DNA from: Willaertia magna
Taxonomy: Eukaryota > Heterolobosea > Eutetramitea > Acrasida > Naegleriidae
Direction: 5' to 3'
Assembly (NCBI GenBank): GCA_902984215.1
Contig: CADWAF010000412.1
Span: 1 to 23,175, forward strand
DNA: 23,175 nucleotides
Positions 8,249 through 19,093 of this stretch are shown here, piece by piece. The first letter of the stretch is position 1. Each line of letters begins with the position of its first letter. Below the pieces are notes generated by a model. It made no database searches, had not been told where the DNA came from, and saw only the letters and a list, made by a program, of their open reading frames with translations. The translations under genes and the position numbers were made by a program.

Positions 8249-11200
8249 CTTTTTGATATTTATTTTTTTTGAAATTCGTCAAATTTCAAAAGATTAAGAA
8301 GGACAATATACTAATAATAAAGTACCAATAAATATTTATAAATCACCCTTTAATATTATTTGTAAAAAAGAATTAAATATTTATTAAATTTATAAAATGC
8401 AACAAATAGAAATAAAATTAGTAAATACATTATAGAATTTAATACATAAGTCAAACAATAAATAAAATTCTAATAAAATTTTGTTCAAAATACGTTTTTA
8501 ATTTATATTTTAATAAAACAATGCTAGTTCATTTGTATAACAAATAATTTGAATTTGTACTTTATATTAATTATAAAAAAACAGTTAAAAAACAAATATT
8601 GTATACTCTTAAATTAAATTAACCTAAATTTTCTAGAAATGGTGATAAAATATTCAGAATATAATTTAAATAATAATTTAGAAAATGATATTTTATTTAA
8701 TAACAATAATAAATTAGCAAATTTGGAATTAGATAATATTTTAAAAAATATATGTTAATTTTTTTATTAATGATAATAATAAATTTTTAAATAATAAAAA
8801 TTTTTTATTTAATAATAATTTACAATTTAGAATAAAATATAAATAATAATATAAAATAATTTAAAAAAATTATATAATAATAAATTATTTAATAAATTAA
8901 AAAATAAAATAATTATTAAATGTAATATTAAATTAAATAATAATTTTTATAATAGATATTAAAAATTTTAATTTAAAAATACTAAAATTAAATTTTTATA
9001 ATATAATAATATATATAATAATATGTTAATTTTTAATTTTTATTTATATCTTTTTTATAAAATAAATAAAATTAATAAATTTATTTATAATAAAAAAATT
9101 AATTAATAATATATTTTATTTTAAAGTATTTAATATAATAATTTATTTTTTATATTTAAAATCATTTATAAAAAATAAATTTTATATATAATTAATATTA
9201 ATTATAAAAATAGTTTATAAAATAATATTAGAAATATAAAAGATTTAAAAAATTTTAATTATAAAAAAATTAAATAATTTATAAATAAAAATTATATATT
9301 ATTAAATTTAAACAGAAATATTGTTAAAATTAGAATGTAAATAAAGAAATTTTATTTATTTGTTATTTAAAAATAAAAGAAAATAATAATAAAAAATATT
9401 ATTTTTTATTTTTAATAAAAGTTTTTATTATTAAAAAGAAATAATATTAAATTTTATTATTATTATTATATTATATATTTACTAAATAAAAAAATTAATA
9501 AATATTAATTTTAATTTTTTAAAATTTTATTAATTATTTATTAATTTTTTTATTTTAGTAAATTTTTTAAGTTATAATTAACTTTTAGATTATTATTTGT
9601 TAATAATATAAATTTATATATTATTATATTAATTTTTTTATAAAAAAAGAAAAAATATAAAATTTATTATTATTGAAATTATATTTATAAAAATTATAAA
9701 AACTGTTAAAAAATATAATAATATTTATTATATTAAATTAAATTTTATTATATTATTTGATTATAATAATAATAATTATTTATTTAATAATAAATTTTAA
9801 TTTTATATATAAAAATATTAATATATTTTTTTTAAATTAATTAATTTAAATTATAAAAAATATTTCTATAAAAACTATAATTATTTTTTATTTTTTTTTA
9901 AAAAATTTCTAATTTATTAAAATAATAATTTTATTATTGTTTTATAAAATTATAATTATATTTTATTTAAACACTATAAAATTATAAATTATAATATTAA
10001 AAATTTTAATTAATAATATTAACAATATTATTTTAAATAATAAATATTTAATTATAATTTATATTAGTTTCTAAATATATAGTAAAATAAATATTAATAT
10101 AATTAACATTAAAAATATTTATTTTTTTATAAAAATAATTAATAAAAAATTAAATAATACATTTTTAAAAATTATAAAATTAATAAAATCAACATAGTAA
10201 ACTTAAAATTTAAAATTAATAAATAAAATTTTTGTATAATTTATTTTAATTGTTATAATTTTAAATATTTTAGTATTTAATATTTAGGTTTTATTAAATA
10301 AATTAAATTTTTATTTTAAAGAATAAAAATTTAATAAAATAAACAAATATTTATTTTATTTTTAAATATATCAATTATTATTATTATATATCTATATATT
10401 TTTAATTTAATTATATTAATTATTATAATAGTTAGTATTAATGTTAATATAAAATATAATATTTTATTTAAAAAAATTTAAATAAAATTATAAAATAATT
10501 TATAGTTATTATTTTTATTAATAATAAATACTGTATATATTTATTATCTTAAATTATAAATTTTATATTTATAATAATAAAATATAATATTTAAATTAAT
10601 TTAATCTATATAATTATTATTGTAAATATAACTATAATATATTTTTAAAATAATTTTTTTTAGTAAAATATTTTTATTATTTAAATTATTTATTAACTTA
10701 TTTATTTTTATATAGTTAATATTATTATAAATAGTATTAATAAGTTTAATTGTAAATTATTATTATTTAAAATAGAAAATTCTTTATTTATTTAAAAAAA
10801 ATATAAAAAATATAATAGATTATAAATATTAAAAGTATAATAAATAATTAAATTTTATTTTATATTTTACAAAAACTTTAAAAATTATTTTACAAGTAAA
10901 TATTATTTAAATTTATTAAATTAAACAATTAATATATATAAATTATTTATCTTTAAAAATAATAAATTAAAATTAAAAGAAATTAAAATAATTTTATTAA
11001 GAAATTTTAAATTTTTTATAAGAAACAATTTATTTTATTAAATTTATATCATTTACAGTATTTATGTTTTAATATTGTAAATAATAGTCTTTTTTAGATT
11101 AGTATTGTTTTATATAAGAAAATAAATAATATTTTAATAAAAAGTATTATTCAGAAGGTTATTAATGAAAATTTATAAATAAAATTATGTTTATTAAATA

Positions 11201-12029
11201 GATTAAGTGAAAAATAATATTTATATTAGTAATTTAAGTGAAAAAAATTAATTTATAAAAAAAATTTATTAATAAAGTGTATATGTTAAAAAAAATTATT
11301 AGTATATAAAAAAATAGTTAAAAGTTAATTTAAAAAATTTTATATAATGTAATATATATAAATAATAAAAGAGTTTTTATTGAAAGATTTATTTTTTATA
11401 AAAAAATTTAAAAAGTAGATTATTTATTGGTTAATAAGAAAGAAAAAATATTTAAAATTATATTTGATTTTAAATTTGATATTTTAATAATTAATTTAAA
11501 TATTTTTATTGTGATAAAAATATTATTGGTTTATTATTTTTACTATTTTTATATTATTTTTTAAATTCATTGCATAAATAGTAAAAAAAAAGAAAAATTA
11601 AATTGTTAATTTGTATTGTAATTTTAATAAAATGTATTGTTTTATTTTAATTTATGTTTTTTTGTAATATATATTTTATACAAAGTTTAAATACAAGTTA
11701 AAAATTTTTTTTATAAAAATTTTAAGTTTAAACTTTTAATTTAAATTTTTTTAAAGTTTTTAGCAAAAATTAATTAAATTTTGGATCTTTATTTTAAAAG
11801 GTTAGTAACTGTTATAAAAATTATAAATTTAGCTCTTTATTTTTATAATATTAATATATAACTTAATTTAAACATACTCTTTGCCAATGGTGCTTGTTAA
11901 ATACATATTGAACTCGAAAATTTTTACCATTTCCTTTCCGTTTTTAATATTTGATTGTAAAGTATACTTTCTTCAACTTTGTTATCTTTTTCATCTTGTT
12001 TTTTGTTCCAATTTAAAACGTCCAAAAAA
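8249..12029. other. AT desert, about 3.2 kb core of nearly pure A/T
   Basis: No gene is supported. The first 390 bases include the promoter of B-box copy 2. From about 8640 to 11880 the DNA is extremely AT-rich. Several 60-base lines between 9060 and 9840 contain zero or one G/C, and I estimate about 3-5% G+C across 8750-11000, rising towards 11100-11600. The right edge is abrupt near 11880, where ordinary composition and the upstream region of the pseudogene begin. Only short in-frame stretches rich in Asn, Ile, Lys and Leu occur, as expected from composition. No mitochondrial gene, tRNA or transposon is recognisable. Confidence 0.85.
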
Positions 12030-14139
12030 ATGCTAGCAAAATCTTTACGGTTTTCCGCCTTAAACAAAACAAACAGAAAATTTATCCAAAAAGTAACACG
12101 AAACAGTTCCAGCTCAAATAATTACAGTAGCACTACTCTTTCTCCTGGGATCACTTCTCCGCTTGCCCTTGAAATTTATGCTTTACGTCCAACTGAATAT
12201 AAACAATGGACAAAAGAACAAGTTGCCTCTCTTTTAAGAACCCCTGAAGGTGCTGGTTTATCTGAGGATAAAGTAAAATTATTATCCAATTTGAATTTTG
12301 ATGGCAATGAAATCGATGTTATTGTTCAAGACATTGAAAGTAAAGATGTGTTTTTTGCAGTTGATAGAATGAAAGAAAATTTTCCCAGCTTATCCGACAG
12401 TATTTGTATGGTTGTAGTGACTTAAACACAGAGTTTAATGAAAAACAAATTCTTACACCTTTGGTCTGCTGACCGTGTTAAAGAACAGCTTGTTAGATTT
12501 GGAGGAGCAGGTGTTACTGAAGATGAAATAAAACCGTTGTATGAAAGAAAATTTGATGGTGAATCTCTTGTTATGCTAGCACAATATATTGAACAAGGAA
12601 AAAGAGAGTATGCATTACAATGTTTAGAGTCAACTGGTTGCTCGAAACATGTGAAAATGTTTTAAGGTGGATCGAAGATAAATTTTATGTTAAAAAATCC
12701 GTTGTTACAACTTTGAGAGATTTATTTGAAGTTTCTGCGTCATGTAGAATATCAGAAGCTCCAAAGTACAAGTTAGTTACTTCATTTGGGCATGATTTTA
12801 TATTTCAAATTGACGAACATACTGTTAATATATTTTCTGATTCTGTGCAAAATTTACTAGAATTTGCACTTAAAACCCCTCATTTAGATAAGCAAACGTG
12901 CAAAACCTTCTTTGTCGCCTCATCTCCTGGTACTGGAAAATCTAGAATGAGTCAAGAATTGAGACAGATTTCAATTAATTATTAAACAACACAATAACGA
13001 TTTGACACACGTTTTGGAAAAATCAATTCAGATTCTGACAACATTCAAGATTGGGTCTCAGTATATTGCTGAAACAGAAAATCATTTTTCACCACAGCAA
13101 TTATTGACATCTAGAATACTATACTGCTATTTCAGTAGAGAAGGCAACACGTTCTTTTCTTTTAATGGATTTATTTCAAAATATAAATATTTAATACCAA
13201 CCTCTATTGTAGACGCAATGAAATAATTAGACATGACAGAGAAACAAATAAGCAATTATCAAAGGATGAACCTTTTGTAGTCTATCTGTCAATTGATGAA
13301 TTCCAAGAAATGATAGATAAAGATAGTTTGCAAAATACATTGTTGAATACCCTAGTTAAAACGTTAGTCAGTTCAATTATGGATAGTTGGCACTTCTTTA
13401 AAATTTTAATAATACCAGTTTTTTCAGGTCTTTATTATAAACCACTACAATCAATATTGAGTGAAAGTACATCTGGATTTTTGGAATTACCAACTCCAAA
13501 AGTTGATGTCAAAGCAGTTAGATTTCTTTGGATGTTTTTAAAAAACAAGGTATTCCTGAGAGTTTATTGTTTGAAGATAAAAAGGTCTATTCCTCTTTGA
13601 AAAAAGCTATTGGACATCCAAGAACTTTGGAAAAAGTATTGGAACATATTGTTTGGAATTGTAAACAAAGGAAAAAGAAAATTGTAGATTTTTCATTATT
13701 AGACTTGAAATTAAACGTTGATATTAAGCCTGATTCAGCACAAATTTTATTAGCACATGTAATTTTAGGGACTGTTGTACAATATTCTGATTTGATAGGT
13801 GAATATGACGCTAAGTATTGGGATGTAAAGGGGTTGTGCAATCTTGTGAAATGTGAAGATGGTTTTCAGATTGTAATGTCATGGTATCAATTTAAAGGAA
13901 TTGTACGAATTCTAAAAGATGATGTTTGGAATGAATTTGTAAGGGTTACTGATGAATGCTTAGAAGATCCACAATCAAAATTGTATGGAACATCTTTTGA
14001 AAGATTTAAAGAGCAATTTGACAAGATTTTAAATAAGTGTTTTCTTTATTTAGAAAAAAAAGAAGTACCTGTTAAAGAAAGAACTGACTTAGAACTGTAT
14101 TTTCGACCATATATTTATGGACTTGTATTCTCACAATAA
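12030..14139 (+). pseudogene. Decayed SAM-like + P-loop NTPase gene (Crinkler/RHS-like)
   Basis: The ATG at 12030 opens a Ser/Asn-rich leader, then two SAM-like helical modules (about 12190-12340 and 12455-12600; each has W..E/DxV..L and FDG). A P-loop (GTGKS, about 12930) and a Walker B strand ending in DE (about 13280-13300) follow, then a sensor-like segment near 13410-13500 and a helical C-terminal part to 14139. The order resembles the NTPase of Crinkler and RHS proteins; this family call is inference. The frame is broken by an in-frame TAA at 12423-12425 and by frame changes near 12629-12667, 12960, 13215 and 13530. Other genes in the window are intact, which argues against poor sequence quality. 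GT-AG segments of 21 bases (12411-12431) and 38 bases (12629-12666) could formally remove the first two defects, but none repairs the rest. Confidence 0.75.
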
Positions 14140-14206
14140 AAGATTCAAAATACAAGATGATACAATTTGCAATTGAATTTGTGTCGATCCTCTTAACAAA
14201 CAGGTA

Positions 14207-15775
14207 TTATTCTCTACTTCCCTTAAAGAAATTTATAATCCTTGGTATTCTTGGAATTAATGAAATTTCCTGATAAATTTGAGACAAAAAGCTTTTCAAC
14301 ACTTGTGAAATACCTAATGAATCATTACACAATAACAACGAAATTACTTTTGCCTTACTTTCCAAACCACTATCACAACTACCTTCTTGCTTTTCTTTTT
14401 GCTTTCCCACAACAATACTTGTTCCCTTACTAATTAATTTAAAATAAATTCCTTGATTTCTACAACCCTTATAATTAAATAGTAATTCCAATGGAAATTC
14501 ATTTAACATCTTTACTAAAATAAATAAAAACTTTTTGACCGCTTTTACCATTAAAAAGAGAAATGTAAACGTAAAATAATAAACGGCCACCGTTGGATAA
14601 AGAAATATACAAATCGTTAACAATAAAGTACCTAAAATCAATTGATCATGTGAATAATTATCACAATGATCAATTCTTTCCCTCAATGGATTGTACTTCT
14701 TCCCTCTAAACAATCTAAACAAAGATTCCGTTATCTCAATTAAAATCTGATAAACCCTTCTACACATCCTGTAGAAAAGAAGGATATGTAAAGTTATTAA
14801 AGAGAAAAGATCATAACAAAGAGAGAAAAAGAGTGAAATACCAAAACATGTAGAAATAGTAAGGATTATCCTTAAGAATAGAAAGTTATTACTTAAAGGT
14901 GAGAAAGAAAGTAAATAATCTAAAAAGTTATTAGCCAATTCGAAAAGTGAATTCCACCATTTGATACCACCTCCTGCCATTAAACCAAATAATTGATTTA
15001 AACTATGATTTAGTTTTAAACCAGCTGGTCTAGATTCTTTAGTTAACCAATTAATATAATCTAATATAATTGTTACTACTTGATGATATCCGTAAAGTAT
15101 TTCTTCTTTAAGTAGTTGGATATGTTTATCGTTTAAAAGGAACCAAATGAAATTGAGAAATATTAAGGCTAAAAGGAAATCTAATGTTAAATTAAAGAAT
15201 GATGAATTTGTAGTTTTTTGTTTAAATTGTTTAATAAATAAACTATTTTGAGCAAGTTGACTAAAAACATTTAATTTATCATTATCTTGTTGTTGCTCAG
15301 ATTGTTCAGCTATTGAATTATTCAAGTTGTTATTATTATTTAAAGTAATATTATTAGAGATAGTGGATGAAGAATGAGGGGATATTATTGAAAGAATAGA
15401 TTTCATACTTTCATTAAGTTTTGAATGAATATATCTTGTAGAAGGATCATACCAAATAATACTTATAGTTAAGTTGTTTTTGTTTAGTAAATCTTTTGAA
15501 TTGTAAAATAAATAAAGTAATTGTTTGTTATTGAATATGATACAGTTATTGTTATTATTGTTAATTAAATTATTATTTGAATTATTATTGTCATCGTCTA
15601 GTAGTTCATTATAAGAAAAATCATTTTGTGAATTTGTTTTCGGAAAGGAAGAGGAAAACACAATATCCATTCGATTTTCATTTAAATTTACTATTTTACC
15701 TACTATTTCATTATTTATATCAAAAGGTAAATAAATTGAAATGTTAGTCAAATTAGCTAACTGTTCTTGTTTCAT
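14207..15775 (-). CDS. GPI-GlcNAc transferase subunit PIG-Q (Gpi1)
   Basis: A 522-residue membrane protein of the GPI-N-acetylglucosaminyltransferase complex, which transfers GlcNAc to phosphatidylinositol on the cytosolic face of the ER in the first step of GPI-anchor synthesis. Family hallmarks are RPAGLKLN at 249-256, LRERIDHCDNYSHDQLILGT at 364-383 and PTVAVYYFTF at 394-403. Hydrophobic segments lie at about 198-214, 300-336, 378-412 and 415-433. The N-terminal part (1-190) is poorly conserved, with Asp/Asn runs at 60-77 and 141-153 and a Gln run at 161-163, as in AT-rich protists. The gene has no introns. Its 3' end lies 67 bases from the pseudogene end (convergent), and its 5' end is divergent from the mitochondrial L7/L12 gene. 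Confidence 0.9.
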   Translation of the reverse strand: MKQEQLANLTNISIYLPFDINNEIVGKIVNLNENRMDIVFSSSFPKTNSQNDFSYNELLDDDNNNSNNNLINNNNNNCIIFNNKQLLYLFYNSKDLLNKNNLTISIIWYDPSTRYIHSKLNESMKSILSIISPHSSSTISNNITLNNNNNLNNSIAEQSEQQQDNDKLNVFSQLAQNSLFIKQFKQKTTNSSFFNLTLDFLLALIFLNFIWFLLNDKHIQLLKEEILYGYHQVVTIILDYINWLTKESRPAGLKLNHSLNQLFGLMAGGGIKWWNSLFELANNFLDYLLSFSPLSNNFLFLRIILTISTCFGISLFFSLCYDLFSLITLHILLFYRMCRRVYQILIEITESLFRLFRGKKYNPLRERIDHCDNYSHDQLILGTLLLTICIFLYPTVAVYYFTFTFLFLMVKAVKKFLFILVKMLNEFPLELLFNYKGCRNQGIYFKLISKGTSIVVGKQKEKQEGSCDSGLESKAKVISLLLCNDSLGISQVLKSFLSQIYQEISLIPRIPRIINFFKGSRE

Positions 15776-15937
15776 TCTTCTTCTTCTTTTATTGTCAATT
15801 AATATCTAAGCGAACGATGAAGGCTTGTTTGTCAATGAATGAAGCGGGAATTTTTGTTGTGTTAAAAAAATGAGAAATTTTATTGAAAAAAAATTATTGT
15901 AATTTAAAAAAAATTAAAAAATAAGTGAGAAAAAAAA
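15776..15937. promoter_or_regulatory. Divergent promoter region between PIG-Q and mitochondrial L7/L12
   Basis: These 162 bases must carry the promoters of both divergent genes. A GCGGGAA motif (about 15844-15850) resembles an E2F/DP site, and TCAATGAATGAA just before it is similar to the palindrome found between APRT and the HIT gene. Poly-A tracts lead into the ATG at 15938. The motif readings are suggestive only. Confidence 0.3.
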
Positions 15938-16702
15938 ATGTTGAAAAAGGCTTCTAAATGCACTAAAGTTTTATTAACAAAAAGAACATCCTCCCTTGTT
16001 GTTTCATCTTCAAAATTAATAAGAAATAATGTACATAGTAAAAGTTTTCATACAAATTCTTTAAAATTCGAAGAAGCTACAATTGAACTTCCACAAAAAG
16101 GAAAAGTAGTCGTCCCAGAAAAAATTAGAAAAATTGGAGATGATGTTTTATCTTTAAATGTTTTAGAAAGTATGATTTTACAACAATACATTAGAGTAAG
16201 TTCTCACCCATTCCTATAACAAGCCTAAAAAAATAAATTTTTAACAATTTTAACAATTATTTATTGAAATAACTAGAATCAAGTAGGCTTTGATATTGAT
16301 ATTCCTAACCCAACTGAAGCAATGATTAAAGCAGGTTTAGGTATTGATATCGGAGGATTAGGTGGAGGTATGGCCTTTAATCCAGCAATGATGCAAGCAA
16401 TGGCTGCAAATACTGCTGCACCAGTTGCAACTGAAGCTCCAAAAGAAGAAGCTAAAGAAGAAAAGAAAGAAGCTCCAGTAGAAAAGACTAACTTTAATGT
16501 TAAATTAGAAAAGATAGATGAAAAGGGTAAAATCTCTGTTATTAAAGAGTTAAGAAAAATTGATAAGAATCTTTCTCTTAAAGCAGCTAAGGAATTAGTA
16601 GAATCTGCTCCATGCGTTATACAAAAGGATGCTTCTAAGGAAGATGCTGAAGCTTTAAAGAAGGTCTTAGAAGAAATGGGTGCTACAGTGTCATTAGAAT
16701 AA
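15938..16702 (+). CDS. MRPL12: Mitochondrial ribosomal protein L7/L12 (bL12m)
   Basis: Spliced gene: exons 15938-16195 and 16277-16702, intron 16196-16276 (81 bp, GTAAGT...CTAG, phase 0), giving 227 residues. The first 45 or so residues are rich in K, R, S and T without acids, a mitochondrial transit peptide. The N-terminal dimerisation domain follows (about 60-110), then an Ala/Glu/Lys hinge. The C-terminal domain at about 155-227 is clear (VIKELRKIDKNLSLKAAKELVES, shortened here to its core ISVIKELRKI and AAKELVESAP, then DAEALKKVLEEMGA). The protein forms the ribosomal stalk that recruits translation GTPases. A Gly-rich insert (GIDIGGLGGGM) between dimerisation domain and hinge is unusual. 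It converges on VPS29 with an 87-base gap. Confidence 0.9.
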
Positions 16703-16789
16703 ATTTTTGGTTTTTCTCAATTAGTAAGCGATATGATGATGATAACAATAAAGGATATTTCCTTCATAAATTTCTAATGGATAAGGTTT

Positions 16790-17467
16790 TTATTGTAATC
16801 GGAATTCCTTCTTTTTCACTCTAACTTCATCTTCTTCTAATTGATAGATATAATTAACAATAGTTGAGCCTTGTACATCCATTAACACAAAGGTTGGAAT
16901 AACTTCTTCTGTTAGAGGAGAGAATGCTCCAGTAGCACTTCCAGGGTTGACAAAGAATTTACCTTGATATTCATAAGCTCTATGTTCATGAGTTTGTCCA
17001 GAAATTAAAACATTTACATCTAATTTACGTTGCCACATTGCTAAAGCTTCTTTATCATTCCAAGGTACAACTTGATGGCCATGGATTAATCCAATTTTAA
17101 ATTGTCCAAGTTCTACAACTTCATATTCTTTTAATGGTACTCCTTTTAGTTGTTCATCAAATTCTCCCTTTACTACATGAACATCAGGTGAAATAGTTTT
17201 TAAATATTCATACATATCTTTAGAACATAAATTTCCAGTACAGAAAACATGTTGAATTTTTCCAGGAACTAACAATGTTTTAAATTGTTCAGGTAAATCT
17301 GATGCACGATGAGGTATATGTAAATCTCCTATTACTAATACAAGCTTGATATCATTTCATTATTAATAAATTGTTATTAAATTGTCAAATTAATACCATC
17401 GGAATGCAAATGAAATAATTATTGATCTAAACAAAACGTTAAATTTTTTTAAAAAACCTACCACCAT
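16790..17467 (-). CDS. VPS29: Retromer subunit VPS29
   Basis: Spliced gene on the minus strand: exon 1 is 17462-17467, only two codons (ATG GTG); the intron is 17345-17461 (117 bp, GTAGGT...CAAG); exon 2 is 16790-17344. The 186-residue product matches the usual VPS29 length. It has a phosphoesterase-like fold: GDLHIPHR at 8-15, CTGNLCSK at 37-44, [12 protein letters not shown] at 86-97, SGQTH at 117-121 and NPGSATGA at 135-142. VPS29 binds VPS35 in the retromer coat for endosome-to-Golgi recycling and does not need catalysis. Two positions usually holding metal ligands are altered: E63 where Asp is common (GEFDE) and Q119 where SGHTH is usual. The very short first exon is easily missed in automatic annotation. 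Confidence 0.92.
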
Positions 17468-17809
17468 TTCTTTAATTTTTTTATGATAAATGAAGAATGG
17501 TTAAAATCGGATTGTTGTTCGAAAGCAACAAGCAAAAAGGCTTATTAACAACAACTCCTGTCTATCCGGATGATGAATAAGATAGATTATCATGAAAAAC
17601 ACCAACAACATCAACAACTGTTAATTAATTCACACTAGTTCACTATACCAAGTAAATAACAACAAGAATAATAAAACACTCAATTTACATTTTTAGTTTT
17701 TTTATTTAATAATAAACAATATCATATGAATAAAACCAAATGATATCATTTGCGTTGTAGTATGTGTTGGTACAAAAAAAAGACATTTAAAAGGCTATTA
17801 ACAAGAGAA
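17468..17809. other. Spacer between VPS29 and endosulfine, promoter of VPS29
   Basis: 342 bases between two minus-strand genes. It must contain the VPS29 promoter and the endosulfine 3' UTR. A small hairpin (TTGTTG at 17512-17517 with CAACAA at 17526-17531) and A/C-rich CAACAA repeats near 17600-17660 are visible. No gene or RNA is supported. Confidence 0.5.
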
Positions 17810-18223
17810 TTATTGATGATTTTCAGAGGTTGAACCATTATGTAGATGAGCACCAAATCTTCCTCTAGTTATTTCTCCCTTTTTAATGGCTTTTGGTATC
17901 GTATCTCCTCCTTTATTTTCATTATTGTTCTTCTTCATATTGTAGTCTGCAGAATCAAATTTCTTACGATCCTTTTTAATCAGATAAGAATGTCCAGCTT
18001 TTTGCTATAGAAAAAATGTAAAATTTTCGGAAAATGAATTTGAAATACTAACCTGAATTTCACTTCCAGAATGTTTTTGTTTTAACTTTTCTTCTTGTTC
18101 CTTTTCAATTTGCTTTTTTTCTTCTTCAGTTAAATTTTCTTCATTTTCTTCCATTTCTTCGGAATTGTTCAACACCTTTTCCTCTTCACTCATTTTTTTT
18201 TTACTATTATTTTTTGATGACAA
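17810..18223 (-). CDS. ENSA: Endosulfine / ARPP-19 family PP2A-B55 inhibitor
   Basis: Spliced gene on the minus strand: exon 1 is 18053-18223, the intron 18005-18052 (48 bp, GTTAGT...ATAG, phase 0), exon 2 17810-18004. The product has 121 residues, the usual length. Residues 1-57 are acidic and lysine-rich and probably disordered. The core is KKFDSADYNM at 71-80. In this family the serine (here S75) is phosphorylated by Greatwall/Rim15 kinases, turning the protein into an inhibitor of PP2A-B55 for mitotic entry or nutrient-controlled quiescence. The common motif is FDSGDY; here Gly is replaced by Ala (A76). A second possible start at codon 11 would remove only disordered sequence. Identification rests on the core motif, length and acidic N-terminus. 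Confidence 0.85.
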
Positions 18224-18529
18224 TTAAAATGGGTAACGATTCTGTTTATGTCTTTTTTTTTGGTCCGTTGCATTTTGTTGTTTTCTTCAACCAACTTTAC
18301 TTACCAGTCAACAATAATGTACAACAACTCTCGTAAATTATCTGTTGCTGGAATAATATATTCTGCTGCTGCAATTTCACAATATTTTTGATGTAAAGTA
18401 CAATGTAACACTTGTTTGTGACAGACGTTAATGGGAAAGGAATTAGAATGTTTGTGAATAACTGATTTGTTGTTTATTGATTGTTGTTATTATGGGTAAA
18501 GAAGATGTTATTGGCAAAAAAAGAAATAT
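18224..18529. other. Spacer between endosulfine and APRT, nothing recognised
   Basis: 306 bases separating two minus-strand genes, holding the endosulfine promoter and the APRT 3' UTR. T-rich tracts occur just upstream of the endosulfine ATG. A CTGCTGCTG run near 18363-18372 is short. No open frame, tRNA or repeat is supported. Confidence 0.5.
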
Positions 18530-19093
18530 TTAATCTCCTTCAAAAGCAACTAAAGTATGCATTGGATACTTTAATTTTTGTCTTCCGTGTAAATCTGGTA
18601 ATTCTACAATGAATGCGCATTCAACAACTACTGCTCCTAATCTTTCAACTAATGCTGCACAAGCTGCTGCGGTACCTCCGGTTGCTAATAAATCATCAAT
18701 AATAAGAACCTTTTCATCTTTAACTAATGCATCCTTATGCATTTCAATAGTTGTTTTATCTCTATATTCCATTTCATAACTTTCTTGAATAACTTCAACA
18801 CCATTTCCGACTGGAAGTTTACCAGCCTTTCTAACCATTACGAAGCCTATATTTAATTTATATGCTAATAATGCTCCTAAAACAAATCCTCTAGCTTCAA
18901 TACCTACAATTTTTTGAATTTGAGCATCTTTATATTTCTCATAGAATAAATCTGCAACTAATTGTAAACCTTCTGCACTAGCTAATAAAGTAGAAACATC
19001 TCTGAACATAATTCCTTTACATGGGTAGTCTGGAATTGTTCTAATTAGCTCTTTAATTCTATTTGCTTTTTCACAGTTTTGATGTTCTGCCAT
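18530..19093 (-). CDS. APRT: Adenine phosphoribosyltransferase
   Basis: A 187-residue intronless type I phosphoribosyltransferase that converts adenine and PRPP to AMP and pyrophosphate in purine salvage, in the cytosol. Motifs in order are PDYPCKGIMFRDVSTLL at 21-37 (adenine-binding N-terminal part), GIEARGF at 64-70, VRKAGKLP at 87-94 and the PRPP-binding loop VLIIDDLLATGGT at 129-141. The length matches short eukaryotic and bacterial APRT. The ATG follows an A/T-rich leader. It is divergent from the HIT gene with about 230 bases between the starts. Confidence 0.95.
   Translation of the reverse strand: MAEHQNCEKANRIKELIRTIPDYPCKGIMFRDVSTLLASAEGLQLVADLFYEKYKDAQIQKIVGIEARGFVLGALLAYKLNIGFVMVRKAGKLPVGNGVEVIQESYEMEYRDKTTIEMHKDALVKDEKVLIIDDLLATGGTAAACAALVERLGAVVVECAFIVELPDLHGRQKLKYPMHTLVAFEGD

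Noticed and set aside
8639..8758. 39-codon ATG-initiated frame rich in Asn
   Set aside because: It lies at the edge of the AT desert, its composition is what AT-only DNA yields, and no homology or splice extension is seen.
8640..11880. AT desert as a nuclear copy of mitochondrial DNA or a transposon
   Set aside because: No mitochondrial gene, tRNA, terminal repeat or transposase/reverse transcriptase motif is recognisable.
12030..14139. Frame breaks caused by poor sequencing
   Set aside because: Neighbouring genes PIG-Q, L7/L12, VPS29 and APRT and both B-box genes have intact frames, so error confined to this gene is less likely than decay.
13587..14433. Minus frame 13587-13841 and plus frame 14242-14433
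   Set aside because: They are shadows of the NTPase relic and of PIG-Q, and neither has a recognisable domain.
17560..17680. C-box-like ATGATGA at 17570-17576, possible C/D snoRNA
   Set aside because: No CTGA D box or terminal stem is found within the next 100 bases.
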